DNA from: Polyangiaceae bacterium
Lineage (GTDB): Bacteria > Myxococcota_A > Polyangia > Polyangiales > Polyangiaceae
Direction of reading: 5' to 3'
Assembly: GCA_029261965.1 (NCBI GenBank)
Contig: JAJDAH010000275.1
Coordinates: 1-46,157, forward strand
Length of the DNA stretch: 46,157 bases
In this document: positions 22,860 to 31,698 of the stretch, piece after piece
How the letters are laid out: every line of letters begins with the position of its first letter
Numbering within the stretch: position 1 is the first letter of the stretch
Made by a program: the position numbers and the translations under genes
Notes under the pieces: generated by a model
Told to the model about the DNA's origin: nothing
Databases searched by the model: none
Seen by the model: the letters and a program-made list of their open reading frames with translations, nothing else

Positions 22860-25318
22860 CATTTTCCGGCGCCATGCCACACCGGCGGTATCTCTATCTC
22901 GCGGCGGCGATCGTGCTCGTCGCCTTGGGCATGCGCTTTCCCGCGCTGCTGTTCGACTTTGCCGGAGACGACTACGCGCAAGTAGCGATGGTCGACGGCA
23001 CTTTTCCGGTTTCACGACCCGCGTGGTCGCTGTTCACGTTTTCCGGTGGTGAGCCGACCGAGGTCGCTGAGCTTCGTCGAGAGGGGTATCTGCCATGGTG
23101 GTCGGCAGATGACGTTCGGCTTTCTGTCCTTCGGCCGCTTCCGAGCTTGCTCATCTGGTTGGACCGCACGACCTTCGGCGACTCGTCGCTGCCGTATCAC
23201 CTGCATTCGCTCGTGTGGTGGCTCTGCCTCTGCGCTGCCGTGGCCAAGCTGCTGCATGCGCTTTTGCCGTCACGCGTTGCGCTGACCGCTCTCGCGGTGT
23301 TCACCTTCGACTCCTTGCACTCCGCCGTCTTGGGGTGGCTCGCCAATCGCAACGCGATTCTGGCCAGCCTGTTCGCCGTGATGGCGCTGCTCAGCCTGGT
23401 GAGCTTTCGACGAGGTCGTCGACGCCGGGATGCACTCTTCTCCGCGGCCTGGTTCGCGCTGGCGCTTTCATGCGGCGAGTATGCGTTGACCTTCATCGGC
23501 TACTTCGCTGCGCTCGTGTTGATCGATACCGAGGACCCGCTTCGCGATCGCATGTGGAGGCTCCTCCCCGTGGCATTGCCCGCGGTCGCGTATGTCGGGC
23601 TACGCACCGCGCTCGGTGCGGGGACGCGCGGCTCCGGCACCGCGCTCGACCCAATGGACCAGCCCCTAGAGTTCGTTCGTGCGCTGCCAGAGCGCGCCGG
23701 CGCGCTCTGGGCCGAGCTGATGTTCGAGGTTCCGGTCGACTTCTGGGCTTCGGTGTCGGTCTCCCTTCTTCAGACCGTCCTCTTGCTCGCTGGAGTCGGC
23801 GCGATCGCGCTTCTGGCGTTGACCGCCAAGCTCGGAGCGCGCGAGTCGGGTAAGGAGCTACGGGCGCTGCCCGCGGCCATGTTGGTGGGCGCTCTTTGGG
23901 CGACCATCCCTGTTTCTGCCACGTTGCCCGCGGGTCGTCATCTCCTGGCGGCTCAGTTGGGCGTCGCAACGGTCGTCGCGATCTTCCTCGCCCGGGTGCA
24001 CCGCGTGGTGACCGATCGCTTGTCCGGCGAAAAGAAAGCTCCGCTGATGGCGGTGGTCGGTATGAGCGCGTTGGCCCTCTGGCTCGTTGGCACGCAACTG
24101 CTCGTCGCCCCCGCGAGGTCATACGTCGAAGCGTCGGTGCTGGCGGATTACAGCGAGAGCTCGCGGGCGAGCGTCTTGTCGCTCGGCGGGCTCGAGCGAA
24201 GTTCCCCCGATCAGCGCGTCTACATCGTGCGTGCGTCGGACCCGACGTTCATGCTCTACCCATCGCTGATTCGTTCGCAGCACGGGAGACCCCGTCACGC
24301 TGGTCAACCACCTATCTACACTTTGAGTGGCTCTCCGCATCCTATCGTCGTGAAACGAGACGGCCCGAAGAGCTTGCTGCTTTCGGCGCCCCAGGGCGGA
24401 GGGCTCCTGACTGGGCTCTTCGAGCGGATGTTCCGCAGCGACGCCGCGCCGTTTCGGTCAGGAGATGGAGTTGCGTTGAGCGGGCTCCACGTCGAGGTGG
24501 TCGAGGTCGATGACGGGAGACCAGCGCGTGTGAGATTCCTCTTCGAGAAGGATCTCGACGACCCTTCGATGGTGCTCTTGCTTCAAGTCGGCGCTGAGCT
24601 GATCACGTGGGCTCCGCCGGCGATTGGTCGGAGCAGCATCGTGTCGGCTCAGCCTAGCCTCGTCCCGGGTACCGAGCAGCACTACCGGAGGCTCAAAGAG
24701 CCCTCGTCGGAGGGGCTCGGCGTTTTCTACATGGGTCGCGAGATCGCGCAACCGGTCGACCACCGCGGCGCCGCATGGCTCGAACGCGGTGAGCGCGAAG
24801 CGGAAGAGCAGCCGGGCGTCTTGCTGGATCATCTCGGTCTGAAACCTGGCATGACAGTGGCTGACATCGGTGCCGGCACGGGCTACATCAGCTGGCGGAT
24901 CGCCAAGCGCATCGCGCCGAATGGTGTCGTGCTCGCTGTGGACGTCGACCCGAAGTCACTCGAGATCCTTCGAGCTCGCATGAAGGCGGAGGGCGTCGGC
25001 AACGTCCGGCCCATTCTCGGTTCGGTTACCGACCCTCGCCTCGAACCCGGATCGGTCGACCTGGCGTTGATGGTGGACGTCTACCACGAGATGTCGAAAC
25101 CCCATGAGATGCTCGCCGCCATCGCCGAATCACTGAAGCCCGATGGTCGGGTAGTTCTTGTCGAGTACCGCGGTGAAGACGAGGCGAGCACCGTGCGCCC
25201 CCTTCACAAGATGACGCGCGCCCAGGTGAAGAAGGAGGCCATCGTTCACAGGCTCGTTTGGCGACGCACGCTCGACGTGTTGCCGACGCAGCACGTGCTT
25301 TTTTTCGCTCGGAATTAG
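22856..25318 (+). CDS. Multi-pass GT-C-like membrane protein fused to SAM methyltransferase
   Basis: 820 residues from the ATG overlapping the upstream stop; an in-frame ATG at 22874 is also possible. Residues about 1-430 contain roughly ten hydrophobic helices. The first loop has AGDDYAQ, the acidic pair placed as in GT-C (dolichyl/polyprenyl-phosphate-dependent) glycosyltransferases. A soluble beta-rich region follows (about 440-620). The C-terminal domain opens with YMGREIAQ and GAAWLERGERE, then a class I methyltransferase with motif I DIGAGTGY near 669, AVDVDP, and VDVYHEM. Such a fusion is unusual. It suggests modification of a membrane-anchored glycan or lipid at one site, but the substrate is unknown. 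The methyltransferase half could also be read as an independent enzyme that became joined. Confidence 0.82.
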   Translation: MTFSGAMPHRRYLYLAAAIVLVALGMRFPALLFDFAGDDYAQVAMVDGTFPVSRPAWSLFTFSGGEPTEVAELRREGYLPWWSADDVRLSVLRPLPSLLIWLDRTTFGDSSLPYHLHSLVWWLCLCAAVAKLLHALLPSRVALTALAVFTFDSLHSAVLGWLANRNAILASLFAVMALLSLVSFRRGRRRRDALFSAAWFALALSCGEYALTFIGYFAALVLIDTEDPLRDRMWRLLPVALPAVAYVGLRTALGAGTRGSGTALDPMDQPLEFVRALPERAGALWAELMFEVPVDFWASVSVSLLQTVLLLAGVGAIALLALTAKLGARESGKELRALPAAMLVGALWATIPVSATLPAGRHLLAAQLGVATVVAIFLARVHRVVTDRLSGEKKAPLMAVVGMSALALWLVGTQLLVAPARSYVEASVLADYSESSRASVLSLGGLERSSPDQRVYIVRASDPTFMLYPSLIRSQHGRPRHAGQPPIYTLSGSPHPIVVKRDGPKSLLLSAPQGGGLLTGLFERMFRSDAAPFRSGDGVALSGLHVEVVEVDDGRPARVRFLFEKDLDDPSMVLLLQVGAELITWAPPAIGRSSIVSAQPSLVPGTEQHYRRLKEPSSEGLGVFYMGREIAQPVDHRGAAWLERGEREAEEQPGVLLDHLGLKPGMTVADIGAGTGYISWRIAKRIAPNGVVLAVDVDPKSLEILRARMKAEGVGNVRPILGSVTDPRLEPGSVDLALMVDVYHEMSKPHEMLAAIAESLKPDGRVVLVEYRGEDEASTVRPLHKMTRAQVKKEAIVHRLVWRRTLDVLPTQHVLFFARN

Positions 25319-25430
25319 TCCGTCGGGTCCGAAATCGCCGGAAATTCCCCTCGACCAGACTTTTCGCCTTTGTGGTGGTGGGTCTGAGAGACTCGGCCCA
25401 ACTCGAAGCTCGACAAGTCGGAGGCGACCA

Positions 25431-26348
25431 GTGAAAAAAGATGACACCGAGGAACACGACGAGGCCGACGACGAGGCTTCGAGGGACGACGACTCTGACG
25501 AGTCGGAAGACAGCGCCGCCGAAAACGACGACGAAGACGACGACGAAGACGACGAGGACGAGGACGAAGACGAAGACGAAGACGAAGAGGACGACGACGT
25601 GGCGGAAGCCGCCGAGGCCCGGCCGTCGAAGAGGGAAGAGTCGCCAAAGCGGCGCAAGCCGTCGAAGAGCTCGAGGTCGACCGCCAAGAGGGCGCGCCGA
25701 CCGGCATCACCGCCCGAGCCCACGAGTGGGGCCCCCGCTCGAAACGTTCTGATCGCCGTGGTGGCCGTTGCCGTCGGAGCCGGCGCCGGTTGGTTTGCGC
25801 GCGATGCCAAGGCAAAAACCGACGTAGAAGCCGCCGAGACGGCGGCCGCCGCTAGCGCTGGGCCAGGGGGCACCTGTCAGGCGTGGGAGGACAAGCTCTG
25901 CGAGGGTGGTCCTGAAACGGCCAACTGCCTGCAGGCGAAGGCGGGCAAACCGCTCTTGACGGCTGCGGCGTGCGACGCGGCTTTGAAGGAAATGCCAGCC
26001 ACACTCGAGAAGCTCAAGGCGGCTCGCGCGGTTTGCGATGAGCTCGTCACCAAGCTTTGCACCGACCTCGGCAAGGAAACGCCGACGTGCAAGCTGGTCG
26101 AATCCAAGACGAGCGGAATGCCCGTTGCTCGGTGCAAGGAAATGATGGAGGCCTATCCCGAGGTCATCGCGGGGTTGCGCGCGATGACTCAGCGCCAACC
26201 GATGCCAGGCGGAATGCCTGGTGGTCCCCCCGGCGCTCACCCAGGCATGCCTCGCGGGATGCCCCCCGGCATGCCGGCCGGCATGCCCCCGGGAGCGGTG
26301 CGGATCCCGACTCGCGGTGCTCCCCCCGGCGCGCCCGGCAGTAAGTAG
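25431..26348 (+). CDS. Acidic/basic single-pass membrane protein with Met-Pro-Gly tail
   Basis: 305 residues from a GTG with GGAGG seven bases upstream. Residues 1-62 are almost wholly Asp/Glu, and 65-92 are strongly basic (Lys/Arg/Ser). One transmembrane helix spans about 105-122. The following region (about 146-245) has seven or more cysteines in paired helices (CQAWEDKLC, CDELVTKLC, MPVARCKEMM). The tail repeats M-P-x-G units (about 256-290). The acidic head should be cytoplasmic and the Cys domain outside, by the positive-inside rule. I recognise no family. It may belong with the two membrane proteins encoded just before it (112-base gap), or stand alone. Confidence 0.75.
   Translation: MKKDDTEEHDEADDEASRDDDSDESEDSAAENDDEDDDEDDEDEDEDEDEDEEDDDVAEAAEARPSKREESPKRRKPSKSSRSTAKRARRPASPPEPTSGAPARNVLIAVVAVAVGAGAGWFARDAKAKTDVEAAETAAAASAGPGGTCQAWEDKLCEGGPETANCLQAKAGKPLLTAAACDAALKEMPATLEKLKAARAVCDELVTKLCTDLGKETPTCKLVESKTSGMPVARCKEMMEAYPEVIAGLRAMTQRQPMPGGMPGGPPGAHPGMPRGMPPGMPAGMPPGAVRIPTRGAPPGAPGSK
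25527..25600 (+). repeat. GAC/GAA codon tract with GACGAA hexamer repeats
   Basis: A run of Asp and Glu codons, including four exact tandem GACGAA units at 25563-25586. It encodes the acidic head of the membrane protein. Because units are multiples of three, slippage would change length without shifting frame. Confidence 0.7.
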
Positions 26349-26370
26349 GCCTAGCCGGAGGCCGCGGTGT

Positions 26371-27468
26371 TCAGCGGTTCTTCTTGATCGAAGTAGCTTC
26401 CCGGACCAGTCGCCCGAACTTGCGCCGTTCGAGGTGCTCGAGGTGACGGGCATACGAATCGTGTTTTCCCCGCTGCCGGCGCGCCTCGTTTTCGAGATCT
26501 CGATAGCTCTCGATGCGGTCGCGGGCGACCTCACCGCGTTCGACGGCTTCGAGCACCGCGCACCCGGGCTCCGTCTCGTGGGCGCAGTCGGCGAAGCGAC
26601 AGTCCCTAGCCAACGCCTGAACGTCCTCGAACCCAGCTGCCGCATCGTCTGCGGCCAACGCGAATTCGCGCACTCCTGGGGTATCTACGAGAAGCGCGCC
26701 GCTCGGCAGCATCACTAGCTCGCGCCGTGTCGTCGTGTGCCGACCCTTAGTGTCGGTAGCTCGAACCTCGCCGACGTCTAGTCGTCGCTCGCCGAGCAGC
26801 GCGTTGATCAAGCTCGACTTTCCCACACCCGAAGCACCCACGAACGCCACGGTCTCGCCAAGCCCGAGCCACTCATGCAGTCGCTCGAGCCCGTCGCCTC
26901 CCTCGGCGCTCACGCAGGTGACCATCACGCCGCCGAGCCTCGTTTCGAGGTCTTTCCTGAGCACTTCGAGCTCCTCGGGGTCCCGATCCGCCAGGTCGAC
27001 CTTGTTCAACACCACCACTGGAACCGAGCCACCGTCCTTCACGGCAGCGATGAAGCGATCGAGGCGCCGCGCTCGAATCGATCGCCGTTCGAGCTTTTGC
27101 GTTTCGGCAAACGCCGCCACGACAAAAACGGTGTCGAGGTTGGCGGCGATGAGCTGCTCTTGCCCCTCACGATGCACGGCGCCGCGCACGAGCCGCGTGA
27201 CCCTTTCGAGGACCGCCGCTACCCGTGGCATGTCCGGGATCTCATCGAGCACGACCCAGTCGCCCACCGCGATTGCCCGGCCTTCGGAGCGCGCGCGCTG
27301 TTCGACGACGGCGCCGTCGTCATCGACGCCGACGACGGCGCACAGTCCTCGCTCGACCGTGACTACCCTCCACGGACGAGCCTCGCCGTGCTCCGCCAGG
27401 AGCTCGCTTGCGAAGGCGGGCTTGAGCCCGAGCTTCTGCATGTAGGTCGGAAGAAGTTGCGAGTCCAT
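26371..27468 (-). CDS. rsgA: Small-subunit-dependent ribosome biogenesis GTPase RsgA
   Basis: 365 residues from the ATG at 27468, chosen because it lies 16 bases after the upstream stop; a longer frame to 27531 would overlap that gene. RsgA (YjeQ) is a late 30S assembly factor with GTPase activity. The GTPase motifs are in the family's circularly permuted order: G4 NKVD at 155-158, then G1 GASGVGKSS at 211-219, then G2 (GRHTTT) and G3 DTPGV. An N-terminal OB-fold region precedes them. The C-terminal zinc knuckle is intact (CRFADCAH then a further Cys). It is probably co-transcribed with the GMC oxidoreductase gene, though not functionally related. Confidence 0.95.
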   Translation of the reverse strand: MDSQLLPTYMQKLGLKPAFASELLAEHGEARPWRVVTVERGLCAVVGVDDDGAVVEQRARSEGRAIAVGDWVVLDEIPDMPRVAAVLERVTRLVRGAVHREGQEQLIAANLDTVFVVAAFAETQKLERRSIRARRLDRFIAAVKDGGSVPVVVLNKVDLADRDPEELEVLRKDLETRLGGVMVTCVSAEGGDGLERLHEWLGLGETVAFVGASGVGKSSLINALLGERRLDVGEVRATDTKGRHTTTRRELVMLPSGALLVDTPGVREFALAADDAAAGFEDVQALARDCRFADCAHETEPGCAVLEAVERGEVARDRIESYRDLENEARRQRGKHDSYARHLEHLERRKFGRLVREATSIKKNR

Positions 27469-27484
27469 GCTCTGCCAAATGCCG

Positions 27485-29023
27485 TCACGCCGCGTTCGCG
27501 CTCGTCTCGTCGTCGAGCATGCGCTGGGCAAAAAACACCGCGAGACCCATGATGGTGGACTGTGGGTTCACGCCCAGGTTGGTTGGGATGACCGAGCCGT
27601 CCGCGACGTAGAGACCCGTACGGCCGTGCACACGACCGTTGCCGTCGCACACCGAGCGGGCGGGATCTGCGCCCATCACGCATCCGCCAAACAAGTGCGA
27701 AAGGATGGCGACGTAGGCGCGGGGGTCGAGTGGACCTTCGTTGATGAGGTGGATTTCGTCGGGTCCCAACCTGTAGGGGAGTCCCGTGATGCACGGCAGG
27801 ACCGAGCGGGCGCCGGCCTCGATGTGTACCTGCGCTACGCGATACATGCCTTCGCGGAAGCGGTGCATGTCCTTGGTGTCCAGCGTGTAGCGAACGTTCG
27901 TACGGCCGAGCGCTCCAGGGCGCACCCGCCCCGCGGTTTCCGCTCGTGTTGCCTGCACGAAAATCGCCAAGTGGCGAAATTCCTCCAGCCGCTCCATCAA
28001 AAGGGCGCCAGCTCCGGGCAGTCGGCCCGCGACCATGTCGAGCGGTAGGCTCAGCGTTTCGAGCTTGAGACCAGGCTCGGTGCGATAGGCCATCGAAGCC
28101 CACCCCTGAGTTGCCCCACGGGACATGTCTACCGGGTCTTCGTAGGACCCGAAGATGGGCGCGCCGGGGTGGGCTCGAAATTTCTCGCCGAGGGCTTTGG
28201 ATTCGACTCCGGAAGCGGCAAGCAGGTTCGGGCTGCGGGTCACCGACGCGGCAATGACGACTCCGCGTCGAGCCCGGACACGGAAGCTCCCCCCTCGGGC
28301 ATGGTTCTGCGGATGCGAGAAGCGGCCTGAGACCCCCACCGCCCGAGCACCCTCGAACACGATTTTTTCGACTGGTGCGCACGAAAGTACGTGCCCCCCG
28401 CGTTCGAGCACTTCGGGGATCAGGTTGAGGTTCGTACTTTGCTTACGACCTGCCCGGCAGCCTTGGAGGCACTGACCGCGTCCTTCGCAATCCCGGACGT
28501 ATCGAGTCATGTAGTGGCTGTCGATGCCGAGTCCGTCGCCGCCCTTCTTGGCCAAGATATTGTGACGACCGCGGGATTCTTCGGGGACGACGGATGCGTG
28601 CAGGTCACTTTCGATGGCCTCTTGGATTTCCCAGATCTCCCGGGCCATCTCGTCACCGCCGATGCCGTGCTCGAGCTTCCACTGTTCGAAGATGTCGCCA
28701 GGGGTTCGCACGCAGATGGCGGAGTTGATGACCGTCGTGCCCCCGACCAGTCGCGCTTGCACGATCGGCCAGAACGCACGCCCGCGCGTGAAGGTCGCCC
28801 CCCAGCTGTCCATCATGTCGCGCATCGTGCCGTACACGGAGCTTGGGTAGTCCTCCGGGTCGCGCCAGGGTCCCGCCTCGGCGATCAGCACCGACGAGCC
28901 GCCCCGAGCCAGGGTGACCGCCGCAGCGGCGCCGCCAGCACCGCTGCCGACGACGACGTAATCGACGTCGAGTTCGACGTTCTCGCCGCGCTCTTGAAAA
29001 GCGATGTGGTTTCGGCTCGGCAC
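27485..29023 (-). CDS. GMC-family FAD oxidoreductase
   Basis: 512 residues from a GTG at 29023, one base after the upstream stop (TGACGTG). The FAD-binding GxGxxG is G26-S-G-A-G-G31, followed by a Glu (LIAEAGP) for the ribose. VVGGTTVINSAICVRTPG is the substrate-loop region. Near the end HLFGGCVMG holds the catalytic His position of this clade, and VADGSVIPTNLGVNPQSTI is the conserved FAD-binding tail. Relatives oxidise alcohols or sterols (cholesterol oxidase and long-chain alcohol oxidase types); the substrate here is unknown. The tight coupling to a small membrane protein suggests the two form a complex. Confidence 0.92.
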   Translation of the reverse strand: MPSRNHIAFQERGENVELDVDYVVVGSGAGGAAAAVTLARGGSSVLIAEAGPWRDPEDYPSSVYGTMRDMMDSWGATFTRGRAFWPIVQARLVGGTTVINSAICVRTPGDIFEQWKLEHGIGGDEMAREIWEIQEAIESDLHASVVPEESRGRHNILAKKGGDGLGIDSHYMTRYVRDCEGRGQCLQGCRAGRKQSTNLNLIPEVLERGGHVLSCAPVEKIVFEGARAVGVSGRFSHPQNHARGGSFRVRARRGVVIAASVTRSPNLLAASGVESKALGEKFRAHPGAPIFGSYEDPVDMSRGATQGWASMAYRTEPGLKLETLSLPLDMVAGRLPGAGALLMERLEEFRHLAIFVQATRAETAGRVRPGALGRTNVRYTLDTKDMHRFREGMYRVAQVHIEAGARSVLPCITGLPYRLGPDEIHLINEGPLDPRAYVAILSHLFGGCVMGADPARSVCDGNGRVHGRTGLYVADGSVIPTNLGVNPQSTIMGLAVFFAQRMLDDETSANAA

Positions 29024-29024
29024 G

Positions 29025-29417
29025 TCAGTCGGTCCGGTAAGTGCCGGGGTCGTCGGGATATGCTGGCTGCGCGAGTGCTGATCGATTGTGGGCCGAGGCT
29101 CCCCAGCACATGCCGGCGTTGAGGCGGACGAGGAACACTGCCTGTTTAATCAGGTAGGACCGGTGGCCCACCACTCGCTCGGCGTGTCGGTCGAGCAGCC
29201 GAGCGGGCAACAGAAACGACGGGAGGGGGATGAGGAGGGTGATGATGGGTGTGATCGCGAACATCACCGCGCCCAGGCATAGCCCGAGCGAGTAGAGCCA
29301 ATCGGACTCGGCCCGGACGCGTTGGGCATAGGCGTGCGCTTCTTCGGCGGTTAGCCCGGGCAGTGTGCCGCCGCCCGGCATCATGGCGCACATGGCGTGC
29401 CGAATCAGCCAGTTCAT
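29025..29417 (-). CDS. Small membrane protein coupled to the GMC oxidoreductase
   Basis: 130 residues from the ATG at 29417; a longer frame to 29603 is rejected because homology-like composition begins at MNWLIRHA. A hydrophobic stretch with internal prolines spans about residues 41-71 (one or two membrane passes). The tail has a Cys (NAGMCWGA) and ends PDDPGTYRTD. The stop and the oxidoreductase GTG are separated by one base, so translation is almost certainly coupled. I infer a membrane anchor or electron-acceptor-side partner; no family name can be given. Confidence 0.7.
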   Translation of the reverse strand: MNWLIRHAMCAMMPGGGTLPGLTAEEAHAYAQRVRAESDWLYSLGLCLGAVMFAITPIITLLIPLPSFLLPARLLDRHAERVVGHRSYLIKQAVFLVRLNAGMCWGASAHNRSALAQPAYPDDPGTYRTD

Positions 29418-29524
29418 GGGGAGTCTCGCCGCATCGCGATGGCCCCATCCTACACTGAGCGGCGCCGTCGGCGACTTTTGCGGGACCACCCAGGGTCGCG
29501 AGACACGGTAAGCTCGTCCGCCGC

Positions 29525-30634
29525 ATGAGCGAACGAGGTACACACGTCGTGGTTTCCCGGTTCGGCGAGACTCCCATGGAGGCGCTCGAGTCCGCGACTT
29601 CACTTCAGGCCCAAGTGCGACCGACCGACCTGAACGCGGAGGAAGTTCTCGTTGCCGTGCGAAGCTGCGCCGTCGGTTGGGTCGACCTCTTGATGATGAG
29701 TGGTCAGTACCAACACATGCCTGAGCCGCCCTACACGCCGGGGCTCGAGTACTCCGGCGAGGTCGTCGATGTCGGAGCGGCCGTCACCGGCTGCCAAGTT
29801 GGGGATCGGGTAATGGTCGATCCGTTCGTTGCTGGTCCTCGGACGTCGGGCACCTACAGCGCAAGCGGAGGGTTTGCAACCTGGGCCACGGTTCCCGAAC
29901 GCGCGGTTCTGCCGATCCCGGGCAAGTTGAGCTTCGACCAGGCGTGCAACCTGCTGGGCAGCTACGAGACCGCCTACCATTGCCTCATCGCCCGAGGGCG
30001 GCTGCGGGCTGGAGAGAACGTGCTCGTGCACGGTGCGTCGGGGTCAACGGGCTTGGCGGCGGTCCACGTCGCCAAGTGCGTCGGGGCGCGGGTCATCGCG
30101 ACCGGCCGTAGCGAGTCGAAGCTCGATGAGGTGAAGAGTCAGGGGGCGGACCACACGATTTCCACGGGCGGTGTCGACGGCAAAGGGGGAGTGAGCCGTT
30201 TTCGCGACGAGGTCAAGGCGTTGACTGACGGGCGCGGCGTCGATGTCGTCTACGACGGCGTCGGCGGACCCATCTCGCTAGAGAGTCTCCGGTGCGTTCG
30301 TTTTGGCGCGCGGTACTTGATCGTAGGTTGGGCGGCGACACCGTTCGTCGCGCGTGGGCGCGGTCAGCGTGGGGCACCGAACGCCAACATGCTTCCGACG
30401 AATCTGCTCATGATGAAGGGTCTCGACGTCTTGGGGTGTCCCACCGTGATCTCCACGCAGAACGACCCATCGATCCGGAAGGAGAGACTCGACACGGTTC
30501 TGCGCTGGGCACGCGACGGATCCGTCGTCCCGCACGTGTCTCATGGGTTCGCGCTGGAAGATTTCGAGGAGGCGATGCGAGCGAAGTGGCAGGGCGAGTT
30601 CGTGGGCGGCGGCGTCGTACGACCGGAACGCTAG
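29525..30634 (+). CDS. Zinc-independent MDR oxidoreductase (NADPH:quinone reductase type)
   Basis: 369 residues. The N-terminal GroES-like domain has PYTPGLEYSGEVVDVG and VGDRVMV. The Rossmann domain has NVLVHGASGSTGLAAVHVAK, which binds NADPH. The structural-zinc cysteines of alcohol dehydrogenases are missing, which places it with quinone oxidoreductase/enoyl reductase-type MDR enzymes. It likely reduces an enone or quinone in the cytoplasm; the substrate is unknown. The DUF1330 and TerB-like genes follow on the same strand with 56- and 14-base gaps, so they may be one transcript. Confidence 0.92.
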   Translation: MSERGTHVVVSRFGETPMEALESATSLQAQVRPTDLNAEEVLVAVRSCAVGWVDLLMMSGQYQHMPEPPYTPGLEYSGEVVDVGAAVTGCQVGDRVMVDPFVAGPRTSGTYSASGGFATWATVPERAVLPIPGKLSFDQACNLLGSYETAYHCLIARGRLRAGENVLVHGASGSTGLAAVHVAKCVGARVIATGRSESKLDEVKSQGADHTISTGGVDGKGGVSRFRDEVKALTDGRGVDVVYDGVGGPISLESLRCVRFGARYLIVGWAATPFVARGRGQRGAPNANMLPTNLLMMKGLDVLGCPTVISTQNDPSIRKERLDTVLRWARDGSVVPHVSHGFALEDFEEAMRAKWQGEFVGGGVVRPER

Positions 30635-30690
30635 TTCTGCTGAGCCGATTTCTGTAGGCTGCCCGCCCCTCCAACGCAGGAACCACACCG

Positions 30691-31002
30691 ATGGCAGCAT
30701 GCTTCATCGCCTCCTATGACATCACGGACGCGGACACCTACGCGAGGTACAACCCAGGCAGTCTCGAGGTCATCATCGAGACGATCGAGAAGCACGGCGG
30801 AAAAGTCCTCGCGGCCGGTCCAAACAACGAGTGGATCGCGGACAAGCGCACCATGGTCGTCATGCTCGAGTTTCCGAGTGTGGAGACGGCCAAGGCGTGG
30901 GAGAGCGACCCGGACTACGCGCCGGCCAGGCAGTTTCGCCACGACTCGACCGGCGCTCGGTTCGAGGTGATTGCGCCCGAGTTCGTTCCGCCGTCGGGCT
31001 GA
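30691..31002 (+). CDS. DUF1330-family protein
   Basis: 103 residues, a full-length small domain of the dimeric alpha/beta-barrel (ferredoxin-like) superfamily. Typical segments are present: an opening beta strand ending YDITDAD, the helix around YNPGSLEVIIETIEKHGG, RTMVVMLEFPSVETAKAWESDP and a tyrosine after it. Function in the family is not settled; proteins of this fold often act as small-molecule binders or monooxygenase-like enzymes. It lies between an MDR reductase and a TerB-like gene. Confidence 0.88.
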   Translation: MAACFIASYDITDADTYARYNPGSLEVIIETIEKHGGKVLAAGPNNEWIADKRTMVVMLEFPSVETAKAWESDPDYAPARQFRHDSTGARFEVIAPEFVPPSG

Positions 31003-31016
31003 CATCGAGGCACCGC

Positions 31017-31529
31017 ATGCACGAAGAACTAAAGAAGTCTCTCGACGGTCTCGGGATTACGCCCGGCAACTACCGCGTCTTGATGATGCTCCCCCTCGTC
31101 TACGTGGCGTGGGCTGATGGGAAGATGGAAGAGGTAGAGATCGCGCGCATCGACGACATCGCGCGACAGAAGCTCTACCTCGAGCTGAGCGGGCTCGAAA
31201 TGCTGGACCAGTGGCTGCGGAAGCCGCCCGACGAGAAGTACTTCCAAGAGGGAATGAAGAGTCTGTTCCTACTTGCGCAGACCGAAGAAGGAGATCCGCT
31301 GATTCATGCGGACGAGCTCGGCGATCTGCTCAACCATGCCGAAGCGATTGCTCGCGCGACCGCAAACGAAATGGACGTGGCCACGGCGGTCACACCGGAA
31401 GAGGAAGACGCGCTGCACGAAATCGCCGAAGTGCTCCAGCTCGACAACGGCGTGAGTTGGCGTGAGCTGCTCGACGAGCTGGACGCGGGGCCGAAGTCGA
31501 TCCTCGCAGGTCGACGAGCCCCGAAATGA
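31017..31529 (+). CDS. TerB-like helical protein
   Basis: 170 residues from the ATG at 31017, with CGAGG upstream; the frame is open further upstream, but that part overlaps DUF1330. All-helical, with VAWADGKMEEVEIARIDDIA matching the TerB/TerB-like signature (hydrophobic-A-x-ADG followed by Glu residues). TerB-like domains occur in tellurite-resistance and many other membrane-stress contexts and may bind metal. The acidic cluster TPEEEDALHEIAEVL near the end is a second such helix pair. No ter genes are present, so a tellurite role is not supported. Confidence 0.75.
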   Translation: MHEELKKSLDGLGITPGNYRVLMMLPLVYVAWADGKMEEVEIARIDDIARQKLYLELSGLEMLDQWLRKPPDEKYFQEGMKSLFLLAQTEEGDPLIHADELGDLLNHAEAIARATANEMDVATAVTPEEEDALHEIAEVLQLDNGVSWRELLDELDAGPKSILAGRRAPK

Positions 31530-31698
31530 GACCCCGGCGACGCGAGTTTGTCTGAAACGGCTCAGGGGCAGGCGCCGCTTGTCGAGAGCACTGGTGCTTC
31601 CGTAGACCTTTCGGTCTGACGGAATAGGCCGACGAATTTCATGCCTCACTCTGCGTTGGCTTGCGGGGGTCGTTTCGTTCCGACAGACTCGTTCGACG

